From assembly GCA_023420935.1 (NCBI GenBank), contig JAEZUR010000129.1:1-38122 (forward strand): DNA of 38,122 nt. The letters run 5' to 3'. The DNA is from Bacillota bacterium. GTDB lineage: Bacteria > Bacillota > Clostridia > Lachnospirales > Lachnospiraceae. Positions 8,401 to 16,062 of this stretch are shown piece by piece; the first letter of the stretch is position 1, and every line of letters starts with the position of its first letter. Made by a program: the position numbers and the translations under genes. The notes under the pieces are model-generated. The model ran no database searches and was not told the DNA's origin. It saw only the letters and a program-made list of their open reading frames with translations.

Positions 8401-9643
8401 CTTCAGGTTCAAAAAATGCTGCAGCATAGTAGTGTGCTACGGTTTCTACTTCACCTTCATCCAACATTAACGCTGATTTGATTAACGCTTCACCATATCC
8501 AGTAGAGCAAGAGCGAACGATTCTTGCACTGTCTGGCAAGAGAGAGTAGATTTCCTTAATCGCCTTAATTGTTGTTTTTAGAGGGCTTCCATTGTTGTTG
8601 CTATAAAAAGAATACAGAAGTGAACCATCTTCTCCTACCAGTGCTACCTTGGTTGTAGTAGAACCTGCATCAATTCCAAGAAAACAATCACCTTCGTAAT
8701 TGGATATTTCATCTTTTACAACTGCATGCATGGAATGTCTTTTAGTAAACACATCATATTCTTCCTGACTTGAGAAGAGTGGTTCTAAACGTGCCACCTC
8801 GAATTCCATTTTAATGCTAGAAGATAATTTTTTATTTAATTCATCAAACGTGGTAATTACATCAAACTTGGAATTCATTGCGGTGCCAATCGCAGCAAAT
8901 AGATGAGAGTGGCTAGGATCAATGATATGTTCCTCTGTTAATTCCAATGTCCGAATAAAAGCATTACGAAGTTCACTCATAAAATGTAGAGGGCCACCCA
9001 AAAAGGCAACATTTCCGCGTATTGGCTTTCCACATGCTAGACCGCTGATTGTTTGATTGACTACTGCTTGGAAAATAGAAGCAGATAAGTCCTGTTTCGT
9101 TGCTCCTTCGTTAATAAGTGGTTGGATATCGGATTTTGCAAACACACCACATCGTGCAGCAATTGGATATATCGCTTTATAATCTTTGGCATACTCATTC
9201 AGACCAGTAGCATCTGTTTTTAATAAAGTAGCCATTTGGTCAATAAAAGAACCTGTACCACCGGCACAGATACCATTCATACGCTGCTCAATACCACCTG
9301 TAAAATAGATGATTTTTGCGTCTTCACCACCCAGTTCTATTGCAACGTCTGTCTGTGGTGCATAATCTTGTAATGATGTTGCAACAGCAACTACTTCCTG
9401 TACAAATGGAATTTCAAGATGTTTTGAAATTGTTAAACCACCGGAACCAGTAATCATAGGAGCCAGTTCCATCTCACCCAGCATATCATGGGCTTTTTTT
9501 ATAATATTGGCTAAGGTTTCTTGTATATTGGCAAAGTGTCTTTCGTAATCAGAAAAAAGCAATTTATTATCCTGATCTAAAATCGCTATTTTAACGGTAG
9601 TAGAACCAATATCAATACCTAAAGTGTTATATTTGTTTTTCAT
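5420..9643 (-). CDS. 2-hydroxyacyl-CoA dehydratase activase-related protein, tandem ASKHA plus dehydratase-like region
   Basis: This 1407-residue protein carries two BcrAD/BadFG-type ASKHA ATPase domains in tandem: residues about 5-260 (GIDIGSTTVK at 9-18) and about 320-580 (GIDAGSTTTK at 323-332, DIGGQD at 420-425). In the archerase HgdC one [4Fe-4S] cluster is held between two subunits by two cysteines per subunit. Both positions are kept in each half here (C126 and C165; C445 and C484), so one chain could hold the cluster by itself (inference). A cysteine group at C606/C609/C613/C632 follows. The remaining 750 residues resemble the DUF2229/dehydratase-subunit region, with cysteines in ESECYPAKL and FYPCIPYERL. 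Such long proteins are common in clostridia but their substrate is unknown. It is monocistronic here, with no dehydratase or CoA-transferase beside it. Confidence 0.85.
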   Translation of the reverse strand: MKNKYNTLGIDIGSTTVKIAILDQDNKLLFSDYERHFANIQETLANIIKKAHDMLGEMELAPMITGSGGLTISKHLEIPFVQEVVAVATSLQDYAPQTDVAIELGGEDAKIIYFTGGIEQRMNGICAGGTGSFIDQMATLLKTDATGLNEYAKDYKAIYPIAARCGVFAKSDIQPLINEGATKQDLSASIFQAVVNQTISGLACGKPIRGNVAFLGGPLHFMSELRNAFIRTLELTEEHIIDPSHSHLFAAIGTAMNSKFDVITTFDELNKKLSSSIKMEFEVARLEPLFSSQEEYDVFTKRHSMHAVVKDEISNYEGDCFLGIDAGSTTTKVALVGEDGSLLYSFYSNNNGSPLKTTIKAIKEIYSLLPDSARIVRSCSTGYGEALIKSALMLDEGEVETVAHYYAAAFFEPEVDCILDIGGQDMKCIKIKNQSVDSVQLNEACSSGCGSFIETFAKSLNYEVADFAKVALFAKNPIDLGSRCTVFMNSKVKQAQKEGASVADISAGLAYSVIKNALLKVIKITDPKDLGKKIVVQGGTFYNDAVLRSFERISGCTAVRPDIAGIMGAFGAALIAREHFDNSEDTTMLTIEKINALKFETSMARCKGCTNSCLLTINRFTGGRQFISGNRCERGLGKEKNKDNIPNLFEYKNKRLFSYTPLDDDLAYRGVVGIPRVLNQYENYPFWFTFFNELGYKVIVSPESNRKVYELGIESIPSESECYPAKLAHGHVMWLIKQGVDYIFYPCIPYERLEVAGANNHYNCPIVTSYGENIKNNIEELKNPKITYQNPFMSFENEEILTERLIKYFKEENKIPVVEIRNAAAAAWKELIVVREDMKRKGEETLAFLNETGRKGIVLAGRPYHIDPEIHHGIPDLINSFGIAVLTEDSISHLAQVDRPTIVMDQWMYHSRLYAAASFVRTQPNLELIQLNSFGCGLDAVTTDQVNDILTKSGKIYTVLKIDEVNNLGAARIRIRSLLSAVKDREKKHIDIHNADAAHHRVVFTEDMKKEYTILCPQMSPIHFDLLLPALRSCGYKLELLPSTKQSVDYGLKYVNNDACYPSLLVVGQFMEALLSGKYDLNKTAIIITQTGGGCRATNYIGFIRRALEKAGMSQIPVISLSAGIEKNPGFQPTLTMANRALQALVYGDIFMRVLYRTRPYEKIPGSANALHQKWLHICRHSVVNGNIYEFRKNVKGIIRDFDTLPLTDEIKPRVGIVGEILVKFLPVANNFLVDLLEEEGAEVVCPDLIDFFLYSCYNSNFKADFLGKSKKSARINNFVIWFIEQYRKTATKELKASKRFEPPVPIDKLAKYAEPFVSCGNQTGEGWFLTGEMVELIHSSVPNIVCAQPFGCLPNHVVGKGVIKELRHQFPDANIVAVDYDPGASEVNQLNRIKLMLSTASKNLNK

Positions 9644-9672
9644 ATGCCGTCAGCCGTAGCTGGTACCTCCCT
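9644..9672 (-). promoter_or_regulatory. distant Shine-Dalgarno with intervening UACG-tetraloop hairpin
   Basis: On the minus strand AAGGGAGG ends at 9666, 22 nt before the ATG at 9643, far beyond usual spacing. A TGA at 9650-9652 excludes an upstream in-frame start. Between them CAGC (9662-9659) pairs with GCTG (9654-9651) around the loop UACG. This is a C(UNCG)G tetraloop, a very stable class. Folding it out leaves about 10 nt. Confidence 0.5.
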
Positions 9673-9688
9673 TGAAAAAATATCTACT

Positions 9689-9717
9689 ATTATACTATCT
9701 ACATGAAACAGTTTTTA
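9689..9717 (-). promoter_or_regulatory. possible promoter of the activase gene
   Basis: A perfect TATAAT reads on the minus strand at 9694-9689, but the hexamer 17 nt upstream (TAAAAA) is poor. The call rests on the -10 and its position about 17 nt before the ribosome site. Confidence 0.3.
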
Positions 9718-9867
9718 AAACGACGTTCCATTCCATTATACGACACATGCATTTTAAGTTCAATAATATAAATCACATTTAATATGAAAAAACTATAAAT
9801 TTGCTTCATCACACTATATAAAAATTCGAATATAATACTAATAAAATATGATTGGAATGGATTATTT

Positions 9868-10665
9868 ATGAATTTTGATTATTGTAATGGAACCATACAC
9901 GTGATAGAAAAAGGTGACACACTTTACAAACTTAGTAGAGAATATGGTATACCTCTTGCTCTTATTTTAATGGCAAATCCGTATACTGATATATATAATT
10001 TACAAGTTGGGGATGAGGTTTGTATTCCAGTAAATGTGCCTGATTTCTCCATAATGCCAATTCCTTTATCACCACAGATGCCAAGCCAGATGCAACCACA
10101 GATGCCAGGTCAGATGCAACCACAGATGCCAGGTCAGATGCAGCCACAGATGCCAGGTCAAATGCAACCACAGATGCCAAGTCAGATGCAGCCACAGATG
10201 CCAGGTCAAATGCAACCACAAATGCCTTCTCAAATGCAGCCAGTTCCTAATGATATGGATGATGAACCTGCACTTGATGACTTTATGCCTGATTTACAAG
10301 CTGAGGCAACTGAACCAATTACATTCCCATTTAACAACAATAATGGGAACAGAAATGGCACAAGAACAGGAACAGGAACAGGCCAAGGAACTGGAACAAC
10401 TGGTGGAATGAGAACTGGCACTGGAACAGGAACAGGGCAAGGAACTGGAACGAATGGTGGCATGAGAACAGGAACAGGTCAAGGAACAGGAAACGCAGCA
10501 CTTCAAATGATCACATATATAGTAAAAGAAAATGATTCTATGGAGAGTATATTAAATAATTTCGATATAGAGATGGAAGATTTTCTAAGATATAATAATT
10601 TGGGCGACATTATGTTGCAACCCGGAACAGTTTTAAGCATACCTAGAAGTTCGAATGGATTTTAA
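9868..10665 (+). CDS. two-LysM protein with MQPQMPGQ and Gly-Thr repeats
   Basis: The protein (265 aa) has LysM domains at both ends: residues about 10-54 (IHVIEKGDTLYKLSREYGIP) and about 215-259 (ITYIVKENDSMESILNNF). LysM binds N-acetylglucosamine polymers such as peptidoglycan. The linker is low complexity: six 8-residue MQPQMP(G/S)Q units at 75-122, an acidic segment (about 129-150) and a Gly/Thr/Arg block (about 163-209). There is no signal peptide or membrane segment. LysM proteins of this kind without signals in spore formers are often spore coat or cortex proteins, which would suit assembly from the mother cell (inference). A TGGAATGG site lies 7 nt before the ATG, and TATAAT at 9831-9836 may be its -10. 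A terminator follows, so it is a single-gene unit. Confidence 0.85.
   Translation: MNFDYCNGTIHVIEKGDTLYKLSREYGIPLALILMANPYTDIYNLQVGDEVCIPVNVPDFSIMPIPLSPQMPSQMQPQMPGQMQPQMPGQMQPQMPGQMQPQMPSQMQPQMPGQMQPQMPSQMQPVPNDMDDEPALDDFMPDLQAEATEPITFPFNNNNGNRNGTRTGTGTGQGTGTTGGMRTGTGTGTGQGTGTNGGMRTGTGQGTGNAALQMITYIVKENDSMESILNNFDIEMEDFLRYNNLGDIMLQPGTVLSIPRSSNGF
10090..10233 (+). repeat. six tandem 24-bp units inside the LysM gene
   Basis: Six in-frame 24-bp units start at 10090, 10114, 10138, 10162, 10186 and 10210; the first two are identical and the others differ by a few bases, several of them synonymous. Half units flank both ends. The near identity suggests recent slippage or recombination, and any copy change keeps the reading frame. 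Confidence 0.9.
10354..10494 (+). repeat. degenerate Gly-Thr coding repeat
   Basis: Repeated GGAACA/GGAACT-type hexamers encode a (G-T)n stretch with two GGMRTGTG motifs, residues about 163-209 of the LysM protein. It is less regular than the 24-bp array. Confidence 0.75.
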
Positions 10666-10696
10666 TAATCATAATGGGAATGTTTGGATAGTTTAT

Positions 10697-10732
10697 AAAA
10701 GGCGCTTATGAAGTTTATAAGCACCTTTTTTT
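10697..10732 (+). terminator. Rho-independent terminator after the LysM gene
   Basis: AAAAGGCGCTTAT (10697-10709) pairs with ATAAGCACCTTTT (10717-10729) with one C/A mismatch, a 7-nt loop and seven T residues. Confidence 0.85.
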
Positions 10733-10747
10733 CGTATTTTTTTCTGT

Positions 10748-10776
10748 TTGACAAAGTATGGTATAAAACATATAAT
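10748..10776 (+). promoter_or_regulatory. perfect sigma-A consensus promoter upstream of corA
   Basis: TTGACA (10748-10753), exactly 17 nt, then TATAAT (10771-10776). This is the best promoter match in the window. Transcription should begin near 10783, leaving a leader of about 260 nt before corA. That leader holds a 29-codon ORF; I saw no M-box-like or other known riboswitch in it. Confidence 0.8.
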
Positions 10777-10899
10777 TAATATGGTATTCAAGAAAATGTT
10801 AGGTTTTATTACACTAATAAATATTTGTTTTTAAATTTATTTATATTCCTGCATATAACTGATAAATAATATGATTAATATTGAAAGGATGTGGATTAT

Positions 10900-10989
10900 A
10901 TGGAAGCGGGACCGAGTAGTAATCAGCGATGGAAACACGACAACATAATATTCGCAACTGCAATTTTGGTCGTTAATTATTTCGAGTAG
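10900..10989 (+). CDS. 29-residue leader ORF upstream of corA
   Basis: ATG 10900 opens a 29-codon frame ending with TAG at 10987-10989. AAAGGATG lies about 10 nt upstream. The peptide starts MEAGPSSNQRWKHDN and continues with a hydrophobic stretch (IIFATAILVV). It is the only ORF in the long leader between the consensus promoter and corA. It could be a regulatory leader peptide or a tiny membrane protein, or it may not be translated. I know no matching family. Confidence 0.4.
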   Translation: MEAGPSSNQRWKHDNIIFATAILVVNYFE

Positions 10990-11042
10990 TAGGAAATAGT
11001 TTGAATTATTACGGCTTGAATTGGCAGTAGTAAGGAGAGCAC

Positions 11043-11978
11043 ATGATTGAAATTTTTAAGACCTTAGAAGATGGTATTCATGAAATGAAAGAGGTCACAG
11101 AGGGATGTTGGATCGCACTCACCAATCCTTCTGCAACAGAACTGCTTGATATTGCAGAAATATGCAAAATTGACATAGCCGATTTACGAGCACCTTTGGA
11201 TGAAGAGGAACGATCCAGAATTGTGGTGGAAGAAGACTATACCTTAATTTTGGTAGATATACCTACCGTTGAAGAGCATACGGATAGAGATCGATATGTT
11301 ACGATACCGCTTGGTATTATTGTAACTAAAGAAGTTTTAATTACAGTATGTTTGGAAGAAACTTCTGTTTTAAGTAGTTTTATGGATGGACGTGTAAGAA
11401 GTTTTTACACTTATAAGAAAACAAGATTTATCTTGCAGATTCTTTATAAAAACGCTTCAGTTTATTTACAATACCTTAGAATTATTGACCGTAGAAGTGA
11501 CGAGATAGAAGAAAAACTTCATATTTCAACGAAAAACAAAGAATTAATCCAGCTCTATGAATTAGAAAAGAGCTTGGTTTATTTTACAACTTCCCTACGT
11601 TCTAACGAAGTTGTGTTAGAAAAATTATTAAAAAATGATAGTATTAAAAAATATCCAGAAGATACTGAACTTTTGGAAGATGTTATTATTGAGAATAAAC
11701 AGGCAATCGAAATGTCAAATATATATCATAGTACCTTAAGCAGCACGATTGATGCGTTTGCATCTATTATTTCCAACAATCTAAATATCGTAATGAAGTT
11801 TTTAACAACTATAACTATCGTATTATCAATTCCAACTATGATTTTTAGTATGTATGGCATGAATTTTGCACATATACCATTTGCACAATATCAATTTGGA
11901 TTCTACTTAATTATTGGAATAACTATTATTATTACCGGGATTATTGCATTTTTCTTGGCAAAGAAAGATTTATTTTAA
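11043..11978 (+). CDS. corA: CorA-family magnesium/divalent cation transporter
   Basis: The protein (311 aa, normal CorA length) has a large N-terminal cytoplasmic domain, a long helical stalk (about residues 130-240) and two C-terminal membrane helices. The first ends with the selectivity motif YGMN (G272-M-N), followed by a short loop and the last helix ending in KKDLF. CorA pentamers conduct Mg2+ (also Co2+ or Ni2+) down the membrane potential and are gated by cytoplasmic Mg2+. AAGGAG lies 5 nt before the ATG. It is the first large gene after the consensus promoter and is followed closely by the rhomboid-like gene. Confidence 0.92.
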   Translation: MIEIFKTLEDGIHEMKEVTEGCWIALTNPSATELLDIAEICKIDIADLRAPLDEEERSRIVVEEDYTLILVDIPTVEEHTDRDRYVTIPLGIIVTKEVLITVCLEETSVLSSFMDGRVRSFYTYKKTRFILQILYKNASVYLQYLRIIDRRSDEIEEKLHISTKNKELIQLYELEKSLVYFTTSLRSNEVVLEKLLKNDSIKKYPEDTELLEDVIIENKQAIEMSNIYHSTLSSTIDAFASIISNNLNIVMKFLTTITIVLSIPTMIFSMYGMNFAHIPFAQYQFGFYLIIGITIIITGIIAFFLAKKDLF

Positions 11979-12007
11979 TTACATGAGTAAAAAGAAAGAG
12001 GTTAAAT

Positions 12008-12865
12008 ATGAAATTTATTAATAAAATGGAACGAAAGTTTGGTAGACTTGCAATTCCAGGATTAATGAAATACATTATTATACTGAATATACTAGGGGCA
12101 TTTTTAGGATTAATATCTCCAGAGTTTTATTATAGTTTCCTAAGCTTAGATTTTGGTAAAGTATTGCAAGGACAAGTATGGAGATTAGTAACATTTATCT
12201 TAGTTCCACGTTTGTCCAGTTCTTTTGGAGGATTTGTTAATCCTGTTAATATCTTTTTCTTAGCAATTGAATACTATTTATATTTTATGATAGGTAATTC
12301 CTTAGAAAATGCGTGGGGCGCATTTCGTTTTAACTTATATTATTTATCTGGATTTTTGCTTAACATAGTAGCAGGTTTAATATTTTATTTTGCTTTTGGT
12401 GAGCCGTATACTTTTGGTTTAACATATATTAACCAATCGTTGTTTTTAGCATTTGCAGCTTTATATCCAAACATGCAACTTATGTTGTTCTTTGTATTAC
12501 CAATCAAAGTAAAATGGCTTGGTATTTTCTATGGAGTAATGCTTGGATGGGATGTTATGTCGCATATATTAAGAGGACAATATTATTTAGCAATAGCAAT
12601 TGTAGCAGCTATGGCTAATTTCTTGATTTTCTTCTTTAGTACAAGAAATTATAGAAAAATCTCACCAGGAGAGTACCGAAGAAAATCTAACTATCGAAGA
12701 CAAGTTCGTAATGCTAGTTCAATTACTAGGCATAAATGTGCTGTTTGTGGTAGAACAGAAGATGATGATGAAAATCTAGAATTTCGATTTTGTTCTAAAT
12801 GTGAGGGAAATTATGAATATTGTTCAGATCATTTATTTACTCACGAACATGTTCATAAACATTAA
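12008..12865 (+). CDS. rhomboid-like membrane protein with C-terminal zinc tail, probably not a protease
   Basis: The protein (285 aa) has about six membrane segments between residues 20 and 210. The topology and the segment GNSLENAWGAFRFNLYYLSG match the rhomboid/derlin fold, in which a loop of this kind precedes the active-site helix. The expected GxSG serine motif is not visible: the corresponding stretch reads FGLTYINQSLFLAFA. The catalytic His in the last helix is also not evident. A derlin-like, non-proteolytic role is therefore more likely than proteolysis (inference). The cytoplasmic tail carries C244/C247, C262/C265 and C272 with five histidines in DHLFTHEHVHKH, a probable zinc-binding site. 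AAAGAGG lies just before the ATG. It sits 29 nt after corA and 23 nt before the mannosyltransferase. Confidence 0.75.
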   Translation: MKFINKMERKFGRLAIPGLMKYIIILNILGAFLGLISPEFYYSFLSLDFGKVLQGQVWRLVTFILVPRLSSSFGGFVNPVNIFFLAIEYYLYFMIGNSLENAWGAFRFNLYYLSGFLLNIVAGLIFYFAFGEPYTFGLTYINQSLFLAFAALYPNMQLMLFFVLPIKVKWLGIFYGVMLGWDVMSHILRGQYYLAIAIVAAMANFLIFFFSTRNYRKISPGEYRRKSNYRRQVRNASSITRHKCAVCGRTEDDDENLEFRFCSKCEGNYEYCSDHLFTHEHVHKH

Positions 12866-12888
12866 TAGGAAAAGAGCGGGATGTAGTT

Positions 12889-15800
12889 ATGAATATGATT
12901 AACTGGGTTGCAATAACAACCATTCTAATTTTGATATTAGGTTATTTAAAAAATATTCAATATTCCAACTATTTAAAGAAAACCAATCAGAATGAATACA
13001 GCTATTTACCTGTACTTGTTCTGATTGGTCTTGCGTTTATCCTTAGATTAGTCCTAGCCGGACAATACAATGGGCATGAAACAGATATTAATTGTTTTCT
13101 CGGCTGGTCGGATATGCTTGTAAAGAATGGATTTTCTCATTTTTATTCCAAAGATGTTTTCACAGATTATCCGCCAGGATATATGTATGTTTTATATGTG
13201 GTAGGATATCTGCGCAATCTATTTCATTTCGATTATTATTCAATTCCAAGTATTATATTATTAAAGCTCCCTGCAATTATTTGTGATAGTATCACAGGAT
13301 ATTTAATTTATAGAATGGCTTGTAAAAAGTTAAGCTCCACCAGTGCAATAACATGTGCGGCAGTATATCTTTTTAATCCAGCAATTATTATTAATTCAAC
13401 TATATGGGGACAGGTTGACTCAGTATTTACATTGGCAGTTGTATTCATGTGTTATTTTATTGTAAATCAGAAACTACCATTGGCATATTTTTCGTTTGCA
13501 ATAGGTATACTTATCAAACCACAGACACTTATTTTTACACCAGTATTGCTTTTTGCCATCTATGATAACATATTTCAGAATGGATTTGATAGCAAGAAGT
13601 TTACGAGAGAGTTGAAGTGGGGATTACTTGCTATTGTATCCATGTTTACGCTGATTTTACCATTTGGTTATAGCAATGTAATTATGCAGTATAAAGACAC
13701 GCTATTGTCTTATCCTTATGCATCTGCCAACGCATATAACCTTTGGACAATGTTAGGGTTAAATTGGGCTTCTCAAGAAGGGAAATTGTTTTTCTTAACC
13801 TACACCCAGATAGGAAGCTTGTGTATTATTTTAACAGTATTGGTTGCAACTTTGATTAGTTTTCGCGTGAAGAAAGATCTATCAAAATATCCTTTTATTG
13901 CAAGTGTTATTGTATGTAGCGTGTTTCTGTTTTCTGTTCGTATGCATGAAAGATACTTATTTCCGGTATTAGCTTTATTAATCATTTCATTTGTACTAAA
14001 ACCAAGAAAAGAAATATATCTAATATACGTTCTCTTTTCTGTCACACATTTTTATAATGTTTCACATGTGTTGTTTATTTATGATTATCAGAATTTTAAT
14101 CCCAAAGAAACGATACCTATCATAATAGCAGTTGCTGCATTGATTACCTTTGGTATATTACTTTATGTTATAAAGCTGTATTATTTCCATCAAGAAACTG
14201 AGGAGAAAGATGTAATGGAAGACAATCTTATACTTGATAATCCTGATACTACACAAGAACAGCTCAGGATAAAGGAAGAAAAAAGAAAAGAAATCTGTCC
14301 GTCGGAAATTCCAGTTCGACTGGTTAAATTTGATATCATAGCAATATTATTGATCGTAATAATTTATGCTGCAATCGCTTTTTATGATCTGGGTGATCAT
14401 AAGATACCAGAAACTTCTTGGAACTCAACCCAAAAAGGAGATACCATTATACTTGATATGGGTTCAGATGTTCCGATTCAAAAAATATCCTACTTTAATG
14501 GCTTCTATGAACGTAGAGATTACACAATCTCAACAGCTGAGCATGCCAATGGACCATGGACTTTTGTAAAAGATGTTACATTTGATCCAGTCTTTTACTG
14601 GGGAGAAGAAGAACTAAATATCAATGCAAACTTTATTCGTCTTACCACAAAGGATGATAAAAGTGCCATATTCGAACTTGTTTTATTAGATAAAGATGGT
14701 AATTTATTAAAGCCTGTGAATAGTTCTCTTTATCCTGCGCTTTTTGATGAACAACAATTGCATCCGAACAGGACTACTTTCCGAAATAGTACCTATTTTG
14801 ACGAAATTTATCACGCTAGGACAGCATATGAATATTTGCATGGGTTATATAGCTATGAAAATACGCACCCACCATTAGGCAAGATATTTATATCAATTGG
14901 TATGCTTTTGTTTGGCGTAAATCCATTTGGTTGGAGAGTAATTGGCACTTTGTTTGGAATAGCCATGCTTCCGTTTATTTATGCTTTTGCAAAGAAATTC
15001 TTTCGTGAGTCGTGGATCTCCGTTCTGGTTACTATATTATTTGCATTTGATTTTATGCACTTTACACAGACAAGAATAGCAACCATTGATGTATATGTTA
15101 CCTTCTTTATTATTTTAATGTATTATTTTATGTATCAATACACAAGGTTGAGTTTTTATGACACTCCATTATGGAAAACATTTATTCCACTTGGATTATG
15201 TGGATTCTCCATGGGGTTAGGTATAGCAAGTAAATGGACCGGTGTATACGCTGGTGTTGGATTAGCAATAATCTTTTTCTGGAATTTAGGTAAAAGATTT
15301 AATGAGTATCGCTATGCCAAAACTGATCCAGAAGGAATTTCTGGGGATATAGTACATGCTGAGGTGATACAAACCTTTCGAAGTAAAGCGGTGAAAACCC
15401 TTGCATTTTGTATTGTATTTTTTATCGTAATTCCAGCAATAATTTACTTGTTGTCATACATTCCATTTGTAGATAGCCAGGGGCGTGGGTTGATTGCAAG
15501 ATTGCTTAAAAATCAAGAATCTATGCTTCATTATCACTCCACAGTAGATGCCACTCATCCATACTCATCCTGGTGGTATCAATGGCCAACCATGTATCGT
15601 CCTATATGGTATTACTCTGGACATATATCGGATAAGATATCAGAGGGTATCAGTGCATTTGGTAATCCATTGGTTTGGTGGGCAGGGATTCCTGCTTTTA
15701 TCTATATGATATATCTGGCAGTGAAGAAGAAAGATAAGAAGGCATTGTTCTTGATAATTGCATATTTGGCACAATATTTACCTTGGGTTCTAGTTACAAG

Positions 15801-16038
15801 AATTACTTTTATCTATCATTACTTCCCAAGCGTGCCTTTTGTAACTTTAATGGTTGGATATGGGATGTATCAAATTGTAATGGATAAACCGAAAAGAAAG
15901 AAACTTGCTATCGCTTATACAGTTGCTGCTGTTATTTTGTTTATAATGTTTTATCCTGTGCTTTCAGGACAGCCAGTAAACAAAAACTATGTAAGTTATT
16001 TTCTTAGATGGTTTGAAAGTTGGGTATTGGTAACTTAA
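12889..16038 (+). CDS. tandem GT-C glycosyltransferase: GT87-like half fused to PMT (GT39) half
   Basis: This 1049-residue membrane protein has two GT-C-type halves. The first (about 1-440) is a polytopic mannosyltransferase-like unit, with acidic first-loop motif GHETDINCF and FTDYPPGY. A soluble middle part (about 500-610) has beta-rich features like discoidin/F5-8C domains. The second half (about 620-1040) is a PMT-type protein O-mannosyltransferase: the D638-E639 pair in YFDEIYHARTA and H660 in NTHPPLGK are the hallmark first-loop residues of that family. PMTs move mannose from a polyprenyl phosphate to Ser/Thr of exported proteins. The adjacent GT2 is a natural donor-making partner. ATG 12895 is an alternative start. 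Confidence 0.85.
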   Translation: MNMINWVAITTILILILGYLKNIQYSNYLKKTNQNEYSYLPVLVLIGLAFILRLVLAGQYNGHETDINCFLGWSDMLVKNGFSHFYSKDVFTDYPPGYMYVLYVVGYLRNLFHFDYYSIPSIILLKLPAIICDSITGYLIYRMACKKLSSTSAITCAAVYLFNPAIIINSTIWGQVDSVFTLAVVFMCYFIVNQKLPLAYFSFAIGILIKPQTLIFTPVLLFAIYDNIFQNGFDSKKFTRELKWGLLAIVSMFTLILPFGYSNVIMQYKDTLLSYPYASANAYNLWTMLGLNWASQEGKLFFLTYTQIGSLCIILTVLVATLISFRVKKDLSKYPFIASVIVCSVFLFSVRMHERYLFPVLALLIISFVLKPRKEIYLIYVLFSVTHFYNVSHVLFIYDYQNFNPKETIPIIIAVAALITFGILLYVIKLYYFHQETEEKDVMEDNLILDNPDTTQEQLRIKEEKRKEICPSEIPVRLVKFDIIAILLIVIIYAAIAFYDLGDHKIPETSWNSTQKGDTIILDMGSDVPIQKISYFNGFYERRDYTISTAEHANGPWTFVKDVTFDPVFYWGEEELNINANFIRLTTKDDKSAIFELVLLDKDGNLLKPVNSSLYPALFDEQQLHPNRTTFRNSTYFDEIYHARTAYEYLHGLYSYENTHPPLGKIFISIGMLLFGVNPFGWRVIGTLFGIAMLPFIYAFAKKFFRESWISVLVTILFAFDFMHFTQTRIATIDVYVTFFIILMYYFMYQYTRLSFYDTPLWKTFIPLGLCGFSMGLGIASKWTGVYAGVGLAIIFFWNLGKRFNEYRYAKTDPEGISGDIVHAEVIQTFRSKAVKTLAFCIVFFIVIPAIIYLLSYIPFVDSQGRGLIARLLKNQESMLHYHSTVDATHPYSSWWYQWPTMYRPIWYYSGHISDKISEGISAFGNPLVWWAGIPAFIYMIYLAVKKKDKKALFLIIAYLAQYLPWVLVTRITFIYHYFPSVPFVTLMVGYGMYQIVMDKPKRKKLAIAYTVAAVILFIMFYPVLSGQPVNKNYVSYFLRWFESWVLVT

Positions 16039-16062
16039 TATATAATGGGAAGAAGGGGCTTT

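Noticed and set aside
9962..10219. Minus-strand 85-codon frame with a periodic sequence
   Set aside because: It is the antisense shadow of the 24-bp repeats in the LysM gene; it has no ribosome site of its own.
10072..10239. Regular short repeats resembling a CRISPR array
   Set aside because: The units are contiguous, have no spacers and read in frame as MQPQMPGQ within a LysM protein.
10783..11042. M-box magnesium riboswitch in the corA leader
   Set aside because: The leader is AT-rich with no conserved M-box segments or strong stems that I could find by eye.
12008..12865. Active rhomboid protease
   Set aside because: The fold fits, but the GxSG serine motif is not visible, so I called it rhomboid-like without proteolytic activity.
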